Shown here: positions 32,354-42,075 of the stretch, piece by piece
Layout: each line of letters starts with the position of its first letter
Position numbering within the stretch: position 1 is the first letter of the stretch
Source: Lactarius indigo
Lineage: Eukaryota; Basidiomycota; Agaricomycetes; Russulales; Russulaceae
Direction: 5' to 3'
Assembly (NCBI GenBank): GCA_025766275.1
Contig: JAFKAC010000038.1
Location: 124,001-188,000 of the forward strand
DNA length: 64,000 nt
The notes under the pieces: generated by a model
Databases searched by the model: none
Seen by the model: the letters and a program-made list of their open reading frames with translations, nothing else
Told to the model about the DNA's origin: nothing
Made by a program: the position numbers and the translations under genes

Positions 32354-32931
32354 TGTTATGATCCGATGCTTCGGACCTAAGCCACAGTATGTCTCCACCC
32401 TGCCTTCCCCTTCTGTACCATACCTTGTTACCAAAGGAGCTACTGCTACTAGTGGCGCTGTTTCTTTGATCCAAACTTCTGCTTACTCCGTTTAGTCTCT
32501 TTGATATTGTGTGGACTTGTGTTCATGTTGTTTGGAACCCTGTCCTATATAAACCTGTACCATAGACCGTAGGAAGCCAGACTTGGCTTTGTTTGCAATC
32601 TAGCAACCTTGCCTCCGTACTTTGGTGTGACCTCGCCTCATTCTCCTCCTCTTGTGCATCCCCTACCTCAGTCCCTAACAAGGACACTTCGAAGTCTTTG
32701 CAGTTGAACTACATCAACGCGTCACACCTGTTATACTCTGTGCACTAGCAAGATCAAGTGTAGAGAAGTGTCAGACACTTCGGACGAGGAGTCCTATATT
32801 ACAGAGTAGTGCTGCACCCTGTGCCACACTTTTGCCACTTGTATTTCACAGCAATAAGACAACAGAGGTCTTCGCTTGATACTTGTGTGATTAGAAACCT
32901 TCAGAACCCACGCCCCTGCTAGGGCGTAACA
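32354..32931 (+). repeat. 5' LTR of D1
   Basis: 578 bp, TGTTATGATCCGATGC...GGGCGTAACA, with TATATAAA at 32546. Confidence 0.95.
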
Positions 32932-32943
32932 TAAGCCAAGTCT
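32546..32943 (+). promoter_or_regulatory. D1 promoter, 5'-end hairpin and self-priming site
   Basis: TATATAAA is at 32546. The inverted repeat AAGCCA-GACT-TGGCTT follows. The predicted RNA start AGACTTGGCTT is at 32579-32589, 33 nt after TATA. AAGCCAAGTCT at 32933-32943, one base inside the LTR end, is its exact 11-nt complement. This is the C1 arrangement with different bases. Confidence 0.78.
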
Positions 32944-33139
32944 ACAACTCCCAACACACCCAAGACACTACTGCCACACAGCAGAGTGGGCGACGATCCA
33001 AGAGGACGCATCAGCCAACAACCAGACACTCCACAGAACCCAGAAACGACGGCATAGCCGGGCGACGGATCCTCCCTGACACAAGAGGCCGCTTCAGCCA
33101 TCCCCTTATACAAATCAGCACCCAAGACAGACCACAATC

Positions 33140-34831
33140 GTGGCTAGCATCAGTGTCACCTTTGAATCAGACAACGATTGGACCCCAGTCACAACCAGAA
33201 CACAAGACGACCTCCCACACCACGTTAAAAGCAGTCAACTAGGAAGAGGAGCTCGTTGGGCCACAACATCAGGCAGACCACCTTGTTACAAGTGCCTCAT
33301 CAAAGGCGAACTCAGACCAGTGGAATTCATCAACAACAACTGGTACATCCTCCGATACTTTCAGAACACATACCACACTAGAGCCATAAACATCACACCA
33401 CACAGATTTGCTGAAGGACTAGGCTGGTGGAACGAAGAAGACGAACAGAACCCAGAAACGCCCACACAACAATCATCCTCAGCACCAAGAAACACTAGGG
33501 GAACGTTCGGACTACAACAAGACTCATCAGAAGAAGAACCCAGCTCAGACGAAGCGGAATCACACTCAGAACTACCCCACTCCCCAGAACACCACCTAGA
33601 TATCACAGTACCCACACAAGCTTCGTCACAAGCCAGCCCCACTATCCCTATCTGGATAGAACCATCCCCAGCGGAAGAAGGATTCCCAGCCCCACTACCA
33701 CCAATCAGATTGCCCTCCCCAGTCGAACCACCCCAGGTCCCCATCACACCACAGCCAACACCCACCATGTCAGCTATAAACGCCACAGGCACTGGCACAG
33801 GTACCGGCTCAAGCACCGGAACAGGAGGCACACCAACAACGAACTCAGGAGGACTCAAAGGAGCACCTCCTACTCCGTTCACCGGAGATAGAACAGAGAG
33901 TGGTCAGTTCAAAAGAGAACTACTACGATACATCAAGTTAAATAGCGAGAATGAACTCATCAAAGAACCTTATGCACGGGTACTATTCGCCCTTACAATG
34001 TTCAAAGGACCCGGCGTACAGCTGTGGGTCAATCAAACCGAAGATGACATGGAAGCGGCACTAGCAGATCCCACCAAAGCCCTCACCAAAAACAGCAAAG
34101 ACCTTTGGGACGGTTTTCTCGACACTTTCGACAGAGACTGGACCGACACTCTAAACAAAGAAAGAGCCTACCAGAAGCTCATCAGTTTGACGATGCAGGG
34201 CGGAGCATTGGACAGTTACATCCTCGACTTTGAACACCTTGCAGGAATAGCAGGATGGGCAAGAGACGCCCCTGGAACGGTAGAATTCTTCAAAAGAGGA
34301 CTACCCACAGGATTGTATCGTGCTTGCCTTATGCGAACCACCATCCCAAATACCATGGACGAGTGGCAAACCGCTGCTAGAGCAGAACACCAACGCTGGA
34401 AGTTGTTAAAAGCCAGACCAGGGAATAGAAACCCAGGACCAACCCAGAATGTCCACCAAGGACGACCAAAGCGAGACCCAAATGCGATGGATGTAGATGC
34501 CACCACCTCCACCCCCTTTAAGAAGCTTACCGAAGAAGAAAAGAAAGCCCTCATGAAAGAAGGACGCTGTTTCAAATGCAGACAGCAAGGGCACATGGCT
34601 AGGAACTGTCAACGACAAAACACCACCAACCAAACCAAAGCCAGAGCCACAGACACCCAAGAAGCGGACACTGCACCCCCATACACCCCAGAAGCAAGCA
34701 CCTCATCAGTAGCCGCTACCACAACCGAAGATAAAGTCCGACAAGCCCATGCACTCATCCAAGGCATGACTGAGGAAGAAAAGAGACGCTACTATGCCTT
34801 AGATCAGGATTTTTGCGATGCCGACCTGTGA
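33140..34831 (+). CDS. Gag polyprotein of D1 (563 codons, probable GUG start)
   Basis: Structural polyprotein. It opens at GTG (33140) in context ATC-GTG-GCT, identical over nine bases to the C1 start. The first ATG in any frame after the predicted RNA start is 33767 (CACCATGT, residue 210), about 1.19 kb downstream. The upstream part contains a compact N-terminal domain (~50-100), an acidic/Pro linker and then the core: a Gly/Thr repeat, retrotransposon Gag domain (~235-430) and a CCHC knuckle (CFKCRQQGHMARNC, ~477-490). It ends after GGATTTT and overlaps Pol in the -1 frame. Confidence 0.9.
   Translation: MASISVTFESDNDWTPVTTRTQDDLPHHVKSSQLGRGARWATTSGRPPCYKCLIKGELRPVEFINNNWYILRYFQNTYHTRAINITPHRFAEGLGWWNEEDEQNPETPTQQSSSAPRNTRGTFGLQQDSSEEEPSSDEAESHSELPHSPEHHLDITVPTQASSQASPTIPIWIEPSPAEEGFPAPLPPIRLPSPVEPPQVPITPQPTPTMSAINATGTGTGTGSSTGTGGTPTTNSGGLKGAPPTPFTGDRTESGQFKRELLRYIKLNSENELIKEPYARVLFALTMFKGPGVQLWVNQTEDDMEAALADPTKALTKNSKDLWDGFLDTFDRDWTDTLNKERAYQKLISLTMQGGALDSYILDFEHLAGIAGWARDAPGTVEFFKRGLPTGLYRACLMRTTIPNTMDEWQTAARAEHQRWKLLKARPGNRNPGPTQNVHQGRPKRDPNAMDVDATTSTPFKKLTEEEKKALMKEGRCFKCRQQGHMARNCQRQNTTNQTKARATDTQEADTAPPYTPEASTSSVAATTTEDKVRQAHALIQGMTEEEKRRYYALDQDFCDADL
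34807..34813 (+). promoter_or_regulatory. Putative -1 frameshift heptamer (GGATTTT), family D
   Basis: G-GAT-TTT in the Gag frame, 15 bases before the Gag stop (34829-34831). Pol is open in the -1 frame from here. The same heptamer occurs at the family A junction although the two proteins are clearly diverged. Confidence 0.65.
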
Positions 34832-37800
34832 GAGCTGACAGGGAGGCCAATTCAATGTACAGTGTTCGCGATAGTGCTATGACAATCAAAGTCCTCGTTT
34901 GCCTTTACTACAAAGAAGCTCGCATAAATGTGCTGCTAGACAGCGGTGCAACAGACAACCTAATCGACCGAAACCTAATCCAAAAACTTGGACTAGGAAC
35001 CACTCCTCTGAAACCACCCAGATTGGTCCGGAATGTAGATGGATCGCTAAACAAAGATGGCACCATGACAGAAACATGCCAGCTATGGATAAAAAGAGGA
35101 GAAGAAGAAACTCCTTTCCAGTTTTTCGTAACTAGCCTAGGAGAAGACAGAATGATCTTTGGATACCCCTGGTTCGAACACGAAAACCCAGACATAGACT
35201 GGAAGAAACAAGAGCTGAAAGGAGAAGCCATCACCATCCTGACAGGAGGGTACCGCTTCCGAAAAAAACGACACCAAGAAGCGAAAGCGGCAGCAACCAA
35301 AACAACCTTTGACCCAGTAAAAGAAACTGCAATCCCAGAAGAATACCAGCGCCACAACAAAGTATTCTCAGACGAAGAAGCACAGCGCTTTCCCCCAGAA
35401 AGAGAAGAAGACCATCCCATCACATTGCGACCAGATGCACCCAACAAGATCAACTGCAAAATCTACCCCTTGACTCCAGAAGAAGACAAGGAGTTGAAGG
35501 CATATCTCGACGAGAACATAGCAAAAGGATACATCTATGAAGGAAGCTCCCCCTACGCTTCCTCCTTCTTCTTCAGAAAGAAAACAGACGGAGGGTTGCG
35601 CCCTATCCTGGACTACAGACCCCTAAACACCTGGACAATAAAAGACACTTACCCACTACCTCTCATCTCCAACATCCTGACCAACTTAAATGGGAAAACA
35701 CTGTTCTCAAAGTTCGATATCAGATGGGGGTACCATAATATCCGCATAAAAGAGGAAGACCAGTGGAAGGCAGCCTTCAAGACACCAAGGGGGCTGTTCA
35801 TCCCTCGAGTCATGACCTTCGGCCTCACAAATGCACCAGCTACCTTTGCAAGAACCATGAGCAGAATACTTCAACCACTTATGGACAAATACCCAAGAGA
35901 GCTATTTGTGTACATGGACGATGTCCTGATAGCCACAGAAGAAGATACAGAACGCCACAGACAAATTGTACACGAATTCTTGGAAATCTGCGAAAAGGAA
36001 TCTTATTTCCTTAAAGCGTCGAAATGTGTGTTCGAACAAAGAAAGATCCACTACCTAGGCATTGTCATCGATGGGTCTCAAATCAAAATCGACCCAAAGA
36101 AGGTAGAAGGACTAAAAGACTGGCCAAGAGACATCAAGTCAGTCAAACAAGCAAGAAGCGTGTTGGGAACACTAAGTTATCAGCGACCCTTCATCCCCAA
36201 CTTCGCTCACTTAGCAAGACCCATCACGGACACAATAAAGACGTCAGAAGGACCCTTCAGATGGACAAAGGAAGCAGCAGAAGCCTTAGAAGCTCTCATC
36301 ACGCTTGTGTGCAAAGACCCCATCTTATGCCAACCAGATATGGACAAACCTTTCGAACTAGAAGTAGATGCCTCCGCTTTCGCCACAGGGGCAATCTTAA
36401 CACAAAGAGACAGCCGAAACAAACCACAAGCTGTGGGATACTTCTCCAAATCATTTTCTGAAGCGGAGCGCAACTATGACATCCATGACAGGGAACTCCT
36501 GGCAGTAATCAGAGGACTGGAACACTGGAGACACCTTCTTTTAGGATCCCCCCACGAAATCACAGTGTTTACAGACCACAAAAACCTAGAGTATTATCGC
36601 CACCCTCGACAAATCAATAGGAGAGTGGCGCACTACATCCCCAGACTTGCAGACTATCACATCAAACTTCACCACAAACCCGGACCCCAAAACCATGCTG
36701 ATGCCCTGTCAAGACGCCCTGACCACGACACCGGAGCAGGGGATAACACTGATGTAGTGGTCCTGACCCCAACCATCTTCGCAAACTCCGCCCTCTCCAT
36801 AAGGATAGATGACCGGGTCATGGCACACCAATTAGACCACCAAGACACTCTGGACGAGTGGGCCGCCCCCTTCCACCTAGTGAAACAAGGCAAACACTGG
36901 TGGAGAGGTGACAAACTGGTGGTTGTGGACAACACACCGCTAAAGAGGGGGGTAATTTCCCTGTTTCACGATACAAAAACAGCTGGACACCCCGGAATAA
37001 CAAAGACCTTGTGGTTAGTGTCACAAGACTATTGGTGGCCAAACATGAAAGACGACATATCCGCATATGTAAAGGGCTGTGCCACATGCCAATCAAACAA
37101 GAACTTCCCTGGGAACCCGAAACCACCGATATTCCCCATCAAGACTAACCCAGAAGCACTCCCTTTTGAAACCATCGCTTTAGACTTTATCACAAAGCTA
37201 CCCCAATCAGAAGACAATGACACAATTCTCACCATCACGGATCATGACTGTTCCAAAGCAGCCTTCTTTATCCCATGCAGCGAAACAATAGACGCAGAAG
37301 GAGTGGCAAAACTCTATGCCAAAACTGTCCTGCCACACTATGGATTACCAAGAAGGGTCATCTCCGACAGAGACCCCAGATTCACAGCGAAGTTCATCAA
37401 AGAACTGTGCAGAGTGCTTGACATAGAACAAAACATCAGCACAGCATACCACCCACAAACAGATGGACAATCAGAGCGAACAAACCAGTGGTTAGAACAG
37501 TACCTCCGAATGTTCATAAACCATCAACAAGACAATTGGACGGAGCTACTACCACTGGCACAGTACACCCACAACTCCTGGCCAAGCGCAACCACTAAAA
37601 AGGCACCCTATGAATTAATCCTTGGATACATCCCAAGAGTACACCAACCAGAAAGAACGACCACAGTACCAGGAACACAAGAGAGATTGGAGCGAATCCA
37701 GGAAGCCAGAAGGACCGCCCAAGCAGCAATTACCCATGCACAGTCACTCTACAAAGGATCCTCTCGCTTCGAACAACACACAGAAGGAGATAGTGTGTGG

Positions 37801-39696
37801 CTGGATGCCAGGAACTTGAAAACAACGCACCCTAGTTTCAAGTTAGCCCCAAAAAGATATGGACCCTTCAGGGTCACAAAGAAGATCTCCGCCACCACAT
37901 ATGCCCTGAAACTTCCCCATCAGTGGCGGATCCACCCAGTATTCCATGCGTCACTCCTGATGCCATACAAAGAAACCTCCATACATGGAAAGAACTTTAC
38001 GGAACCACCCCCAGATCTAGTAGATGGGGAACAGGAGTGGGAAGTTGAGAGAATACTAGAAACAAGACGCCACAGGAACCAGTTACAGTTCCTAATCAAG
38101 TGGAAGGGATACTCCGATGCACACAACAGTTGGGAACCAGAAAAGAACCTCAACGCCTCAGAACTTATTCAGGAACACTTTGAAAGCAACCCCAGAAGCG
38201 AAGGAGCAAAGCAATGGTTAAAACGAAAGGAAGTAACAGTACGAACAGCAACCACCTTCCCCACTAGCTTCCTCACCATGCCCTCTCGCTCCTCCTCTGT
38301 AGAACGTCTTGTTGCTCGTGCCATGGAAAGAGGCTCCTTTGACGAAACACCCTCTGTCACACCCTCCTCTGGCTATTCTCCCTTCCCAGCACGACCCCCT
38401 TCCTTGCCTTCACTCATCCAGGAACCACAACCCATCGATCCCACCATGCCCAGCGTCATAGAAACAGAAGGAGGAGGAATAGCCCTTCGCGTTCCCCCTC
38501 CTGGACACACAGCTCCCCCTACTCCCGAGATACACCGACCTACCACCTCCCCCCCTGATCCTAGAGTGACCATGGCTCGTCTCAGCGAAATAATCAACGA
38601 CCCAATCATGGACGCACTCCCCATTAACTATGAAAGAATGCACATCGCTGCTGAAGAAGACGACGACCCTGGCTACCCCTTCTTCTTGAATGACCCCTGG
38701 AGCAGCCGCTATGTCCACTTCCTCATCCCTGACGACGCTGACCCAACCTCGTACATCCGAAAGGATGCCAAATGGATCAAGATCAGTGAAAACAAAGAAG
38801 ATGTCATCGGCACCATGGGCAAAAACCTCCCTCACTATGGCCTCCCCCTTTTCCTCCTTCCCAGAAACGACGACCCCCACAACCCAGCTCCCCCCATCAC
38901 CCCAGCTCAGATGCAGAACTTGGACGAAGCTTCCCCCACAGCCAGACAAGTCGATGAAGTCCTAGAAGACCTGATAGATGACCGCCTCACAGCAGAAATC
39001 TCCAGGACTCGCCGACTCTTGCGAAACCAGAAGGCCCTCCGAAAGGAGATTGAAGGCCTGTACAAGACGATGGAGCCCCTCAAAAGGCACCTCCTCAACA
39101 TGGACATGCAGCTAACCAGCACCCGAAGAAGGCTGCAAGAACACAAAGCCTATGTCCGAATTGCAGACCGATGGCTCACACTACACCCCCCTCCTCCTGA
39201 AGAAGAAACTCACCCCTTTGAAGTCCACCCCATTCCTGCCCCTGCTCCACCTCGCTACCACTCCATGCCACGACTCCACGACGAACCAGAAGGACCTAGC
39301 CCCTCTGCAGAAAGGAAGAAGAGACGAAAGCGCAGAGCCAACAAGAAGGAGACTGGCACCATTCGACTTTGTTACAGGTGCCAGTCTGAAGACCACCTCT
39401 CCTTCGCCTGCCCTCAAAAACAGAAGTTCTGCTGGAGGTGTTCTAGCACTGACCACTTCCCCTATCAGTGCCTCTGGCCAGCCCCAGAAGAACGCACTCA
39501 GTGGTGTGGCAAGTGTTTTACCAGCAACAGCCACGAAGAAATCAAGTGCCCCAAGTATGAAAATTGTCGCAAGTGTGGGACCCATGGTCCCTTCAACTTC
39601 CTTCGCCAACATCGCTGCCCCCTCCCTCGCAAAAGCACCCCCTCTAACGATGTAGACAACGATGTCTATGACCTGATGGACTTCGAAGCACTCTAG
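34813..39696 (+). CDS. Pol polyprotein of D1 with C-terminal zinc-knuckle array
   Basis: -1 frameshift product. It has protease LLDSGATDN (~41), RT with YMDD at ~367, and RNase H FELEVDAS at ~514. The integrase zinc finger is at ~719 and its core follows (ISDRDPRF, TDGQSERTNQW). The chromodomain is at ~1075. About 500 extra residues follow: a Pro-rich linker, a domain with HYGLP, a predicted coiled coil (LTAEISR...RIADRW, ~1390-1455), a basic patch, and then four cysteine clusters. Two are canonical CX2CX4HX4C (from ~1520), one is CX2CX5HX4C and one irregular. A zinc-knuckle array after the chromodomain is unusual, since knuckles normally sit in Gag. Confidence 0.93.
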   Translation: MRCRPVRADREANSMYSVRDSAMTIKVLVCLYYKEARINVLLDSGATDNLIDRNLIQKLGLGTTPLKPPRLVRNVDGSLNKDGTMTETCQLWIKRGEEETPFQFFVTSLGEDRMIFGYPWFEHENPDIDWKKQELKGEAITILTGGYRFRKKRHQEAKAAATKTTFDPVKETAIPEEYQRHNKVFSDEEAQRFPPEREEDHPITLRPDAPNKINCKIYPLTPEEDKELKAYLDENIAKGYIYEGSSPYASSFFFRKKTDGGLRPILDYRPLNTWTIKDTYPLPLISNILTNLNGKTLFSKFDIRWGYHNIRIKEEDQWKAAFKTPRGLFIPRVMTFGLTNAPATFARTMSRILQPLMDKYPRELFVYMDDVLIATEEDTERHRQIVHEFLEICEKESYFLKASKCVFEQRKIHYLGIVIDGSQIKIDPKKVEGLKDWPRDIKSVKQARSVLGTLSYQRPFIPNFAHLARPITDTIKTSEGPFRWTKEAAEALEALITLVCKDPILCQPDMDKPFELEVDASAFATGAILTQRDSRNKPQAVGYFSKSFSEAERNYDIHDRELLAVIRGLEHWRHLLLGSPHEITVFTDHKNLEYYRHPRQINRRVAHYIPRLADYHIKLHHKPGPQNHADALSRRPDHDTGAGDNTDVVVLTPTIFANSALSIRIDDRVMAHQLDHQDTLDEWAAPFHLVKQGKHWWRGDKLVVVDNTPLKRGVISLFHDTKTAGHPGITKTLWLVSQDYWWPNMKDDISAYVKGCATCQSNKNFPGNPKPPIFPIKTNPEALPFETIALDFITKLPQSEDNDTILTITDHDCSKAAFFIPCSETIDAEGVAKLYAKTVLPHYGLPRRVISDRDPRFTAKFIKELCRVLDIEQNISTAYHPQTDGQSERTNQWLEQYLRMFINHQQDNWTELLPLAQYTHNSWPSATTKKAPYELILGYIPRVHQPERTTTVPGTQERLERIQEARRTAQAAITHAQSLYKGSSRFEQHTEGDSVWLDARNLKTTHPSFKLAPKRYGPFRVTKKISATTYALKLPHQWRIHPVFHASLLMPYKETSIHGKNFTEPPPDLVDGEQEWEVERILETRRHRNQLQFLIKWKGYSDAHNSWEPEKNLNASELIQEHFESNPRSEGAKQWLKRKEVTVRTATTFPTSFLTMPSRSSSVERLVARAMERGSFDETPSVTPSSGYSPFPARPPSLPSLIQEPQPIDPTMPSVIETEGGGIALRVPPPGHTAPPTPEIHRPTTSPPDPRVTMARLSEIINDPIMDALPINYERMHIAAEEDDDPGYPFFLNDPWSSRYVHFLIPDDADPTSYIRKDAKWIKISENKEDVIGTMGKNLPHYGLPLFLLPRNDDPHNPAPPITPAQMQNLDEASPTARQVDEVLEDLIDDRLTAEISRTRRLLRNQKALRKEIEGLYKTMEPLKRHLLNMDMQLTSTRRRLQEHKAYVRIADRWLTLHPPPPEEETHPFEVHPIPAPAPPRYHSMPRLHDEPEGPSPSAERKKRRKRRANKKETGTIRLCYRCQSEDHLSFACPQKQKFCWRCSSTDHFPYQCLWPAPEERTQWCGKCFTSNSHEEIKCPKYENCRKCGTHGPFNFLRQHRCPLPRKSTPSNDVDNDVYDLMDFEAL

Positions 39697-39709
39697 GGAG
39701 AGTTGACTT

Positions 39710-40300
39710 AGAGAGGGGCTCATGTTATGATCCGACGCTTCGGACCTAAGCCACAGTATGTCTCCACCCTGCCTTCCCCTTCTGTACCATACCTTGTTAC
39801 CAAAGGAGCTACTGCTACTAGTGGCGCTGTTTCTTTGATCCAAACTTCTGCTTACTCCGTTTAGTCTCTTTGATATTGTGTGGACTTGTGTTCATGTTGT
39901 TTGGAACCCTGTCCTATATAAACCTGTACCATAGACCGTAGGAAGCCAGACTTGGCTTTGTTTGCAATCTAGCAACCTTGCCTCCGTACTTTGGTGTGAC
40001 CTCGCCTCATTCTCCTCCTCTTGTGCATCCCCTACCTCAGTCCCTAACAAGGACACTTCGAAGTCTTTGCAGTTGAACTACATCAACGCGTCACACCTGT
40101 TATACTCTGTGCACTAGCAAGATCAAGTGTAGAGAAGTGTCAGACACTTCGGACGAGGAGTCCTATATTACAGAGTAGTGCTGCACCCTGTGCCACACTT
40201 TTGCCACTTGTATTTCACAGCAATAAGACAACAGAGGTCTTCGCTTGATACTTGTGTGATTAGAAACCTTCAGAACCCACGCCCCTGCTAGGGCGTAACA
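39710..40300 (+). repeat. Polypurine tract and 3' LTR of D1
   Basis: AGAGAGGGGCTCA precedes the LTR at 39723-40300, which matches the 5' LTR except GACG for GATG near its start. Confidence 0.94.
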
Positions 40301-40305
40301 AGACA

Positions 40306-40416
40306 CTCTTGCTTCACTCTGCTTGCACCCCCTGTTGCTGCTTCCAGCCACCCTGACCTATCTCACCACAGTCTTCTTGCCACTGTGAGTATGTCCTCCT
40401 TGTGTGCTGTTCATCA
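40306..40416 (+). repeat. Copia solo LTR inserted in Cop1, right arm
   Basis: Resumes after D1 at the duplicated AGACA and ends TGTTCATCA at 40416, followed by TGCCC. It completes the solo LTR begun at 31849. Confidence 0.92.
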
Positions 40417-40421
40417 TGCCC

Positions 40422-42056
40422 AATCCACATTACTTCAATGCAGACAATGTGGCATGGCGCGGCAGGTGTCTGGGGTATGCGGAGTTATTGGCTGCTGCCT
40501 TTGTGGGCCGAGACCCTGCAACCTATGCAGAGGCCATGCGGTCTGCAGATGCAGATGAGTGGACTAAGGCGTGTCAGTATGAAATGGATGCCCTAGCTAA
40601 GAATGGGACTTGGGAGTTAGTGGATCTCCTGCCTAATTGCAAGGCAGTAAAATCCAAATGGGTCTTCAAGCTCAAAGTGGATGGCTGCTACAGAGCTCGC
40701 TTGGTGGATAAGGGATTCACGCAGATCCCTGGTGTAGATTTTGATGAAACCTTCTCTCCCGTCGCACAATTTGAGTCGCTACAATTACTTCTGGCGTTGG
40801 CTGTGCTGGAGGACTGGCACATCCATCGGATGGATGTCAAGTCTGCTTTTCTCAATGGTGTGCTTGATGAGGAGATTTATATGGAGCAGCCACAAGGTTT
40901 CACTGTCACTGGCTCTGAGACAAAGGTGTGCTGCCTAGTTAAGGCGATATATGGTCTCAAACAGTCCTCCCGCACATGGAACTTGCAATTCCATAGAGTG
41001 CTCACTGCACTCGGCTTCAAGCAGACGTTTGCTGATGCAGGCATATATGTGATGCCTCAACGAGAGGGGTATGATCCACTCTTCGTTATTGTCTACGTTG
41101 ACGACATCACTATACTGGGTCCCTTGTTGAGTGGTATCAAGCATCTTAAGTCAGACTTGTCTGAACGCTATGAGATGACAGATCTTGGGGAAATAGAGTC
41201 TTATCTTGGTATGCACATTGTGCGTGACCGCTCCCTTAGATGCATCGAAATAGATCAGTCTGGCTACATCAAGGATGTCCTTGAATGCTTTGGCATGTCT
41301 GATGCCACACCACACAACACACCCTTGCCCGCTGGTGCTGACGAGCACCTGGTTAAATATACGTCGCAGGCAACTTCCTCAGATATTTCCCACTACCAGT
41401 CCTTGATTGGGAGTCTGCTTTATGTGCAGATTGGCACTAGGCCAGATATCTCCTTCACTGTGTCATGTCTGGTGCAGTACGCAGCAAACCCTTCACCACA
41501 ACATCTGCAACTTGTGCAGTATGTCCTATCCTACCTAGTGGGAACTATGGATATGTGTATTGTCTATAATGGTGCCAATGGCAATGGCCTTCATGGCTAC
41601 ACTGATTCCAGTCTGGCTGATCAGACTGATGACCACCACTCCACCTCTGGTTATGTGTTCCTACTAGCTAACAGTGCAATAAGCTGGTCTTCACGCAAGC
41701 AAAAGACTGTTGCCCAAAACACAACAGAAGTGGAATACATGGCCATGACCAACGTAGCTAATCAGGCTGCGTGGTATCAGAGCTTCCTCACAGAACTTGG
41801 GTACAAGGTCGATGACCCCATCCCACTACATGGTGACAACAAGGGTGCCATTGACTTGGCTTTGAACCCTGTCACTGGGAGACGGTCTAAGCACATTGCC
41901 ATATGGCATCATGTCATTTGGGAGTATATCAAAACGGGGACCATCACCCTCATTAGAACTCCTACTGTGGATATGGTTGCAGATGGCTTTACAAAGTCAC
42001 TACCGCATGTCCTGCTGCAGAAACACAACAATGACATGGGACTCTTGTGTACTTAG
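40422..42056 (+). pseudogene. Copia RT-RNase H, fourth segment of Cop1
   Basis: Copia-type reverse transcriptase with NGTWELVDLL, RMDVKSAFLNG and active site YVDD (~41095). RNase H follows, with ADQTDDHHSTSGYVF and LHGDNKGA, to TAG at 42056. This part is uninterrupted, but it is separated from Gag and integrase by about 28 kb of inserts, so no full polyprotein can be made. Confidence 0.9.
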
Positions 42057-42075
42057 ATTGTAGATCACAGGGAGA

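Larger units (their letters stand above)
32354..40300 (+). mobile_element. Ty3/Gypsy chromovirus family D, copy D1 (intact, very young)
   Basis: 7947-bp element with 578-bp LTRs that differ at one site by eye (a CpG), duplication AGACA (32349-32353 and 40301-40305). Gag and Pol are uninterrupted. It is the innermost and probably youngest insertion. It occupies a solo Copia LTR inside Cop1. Confidence 0.95.
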
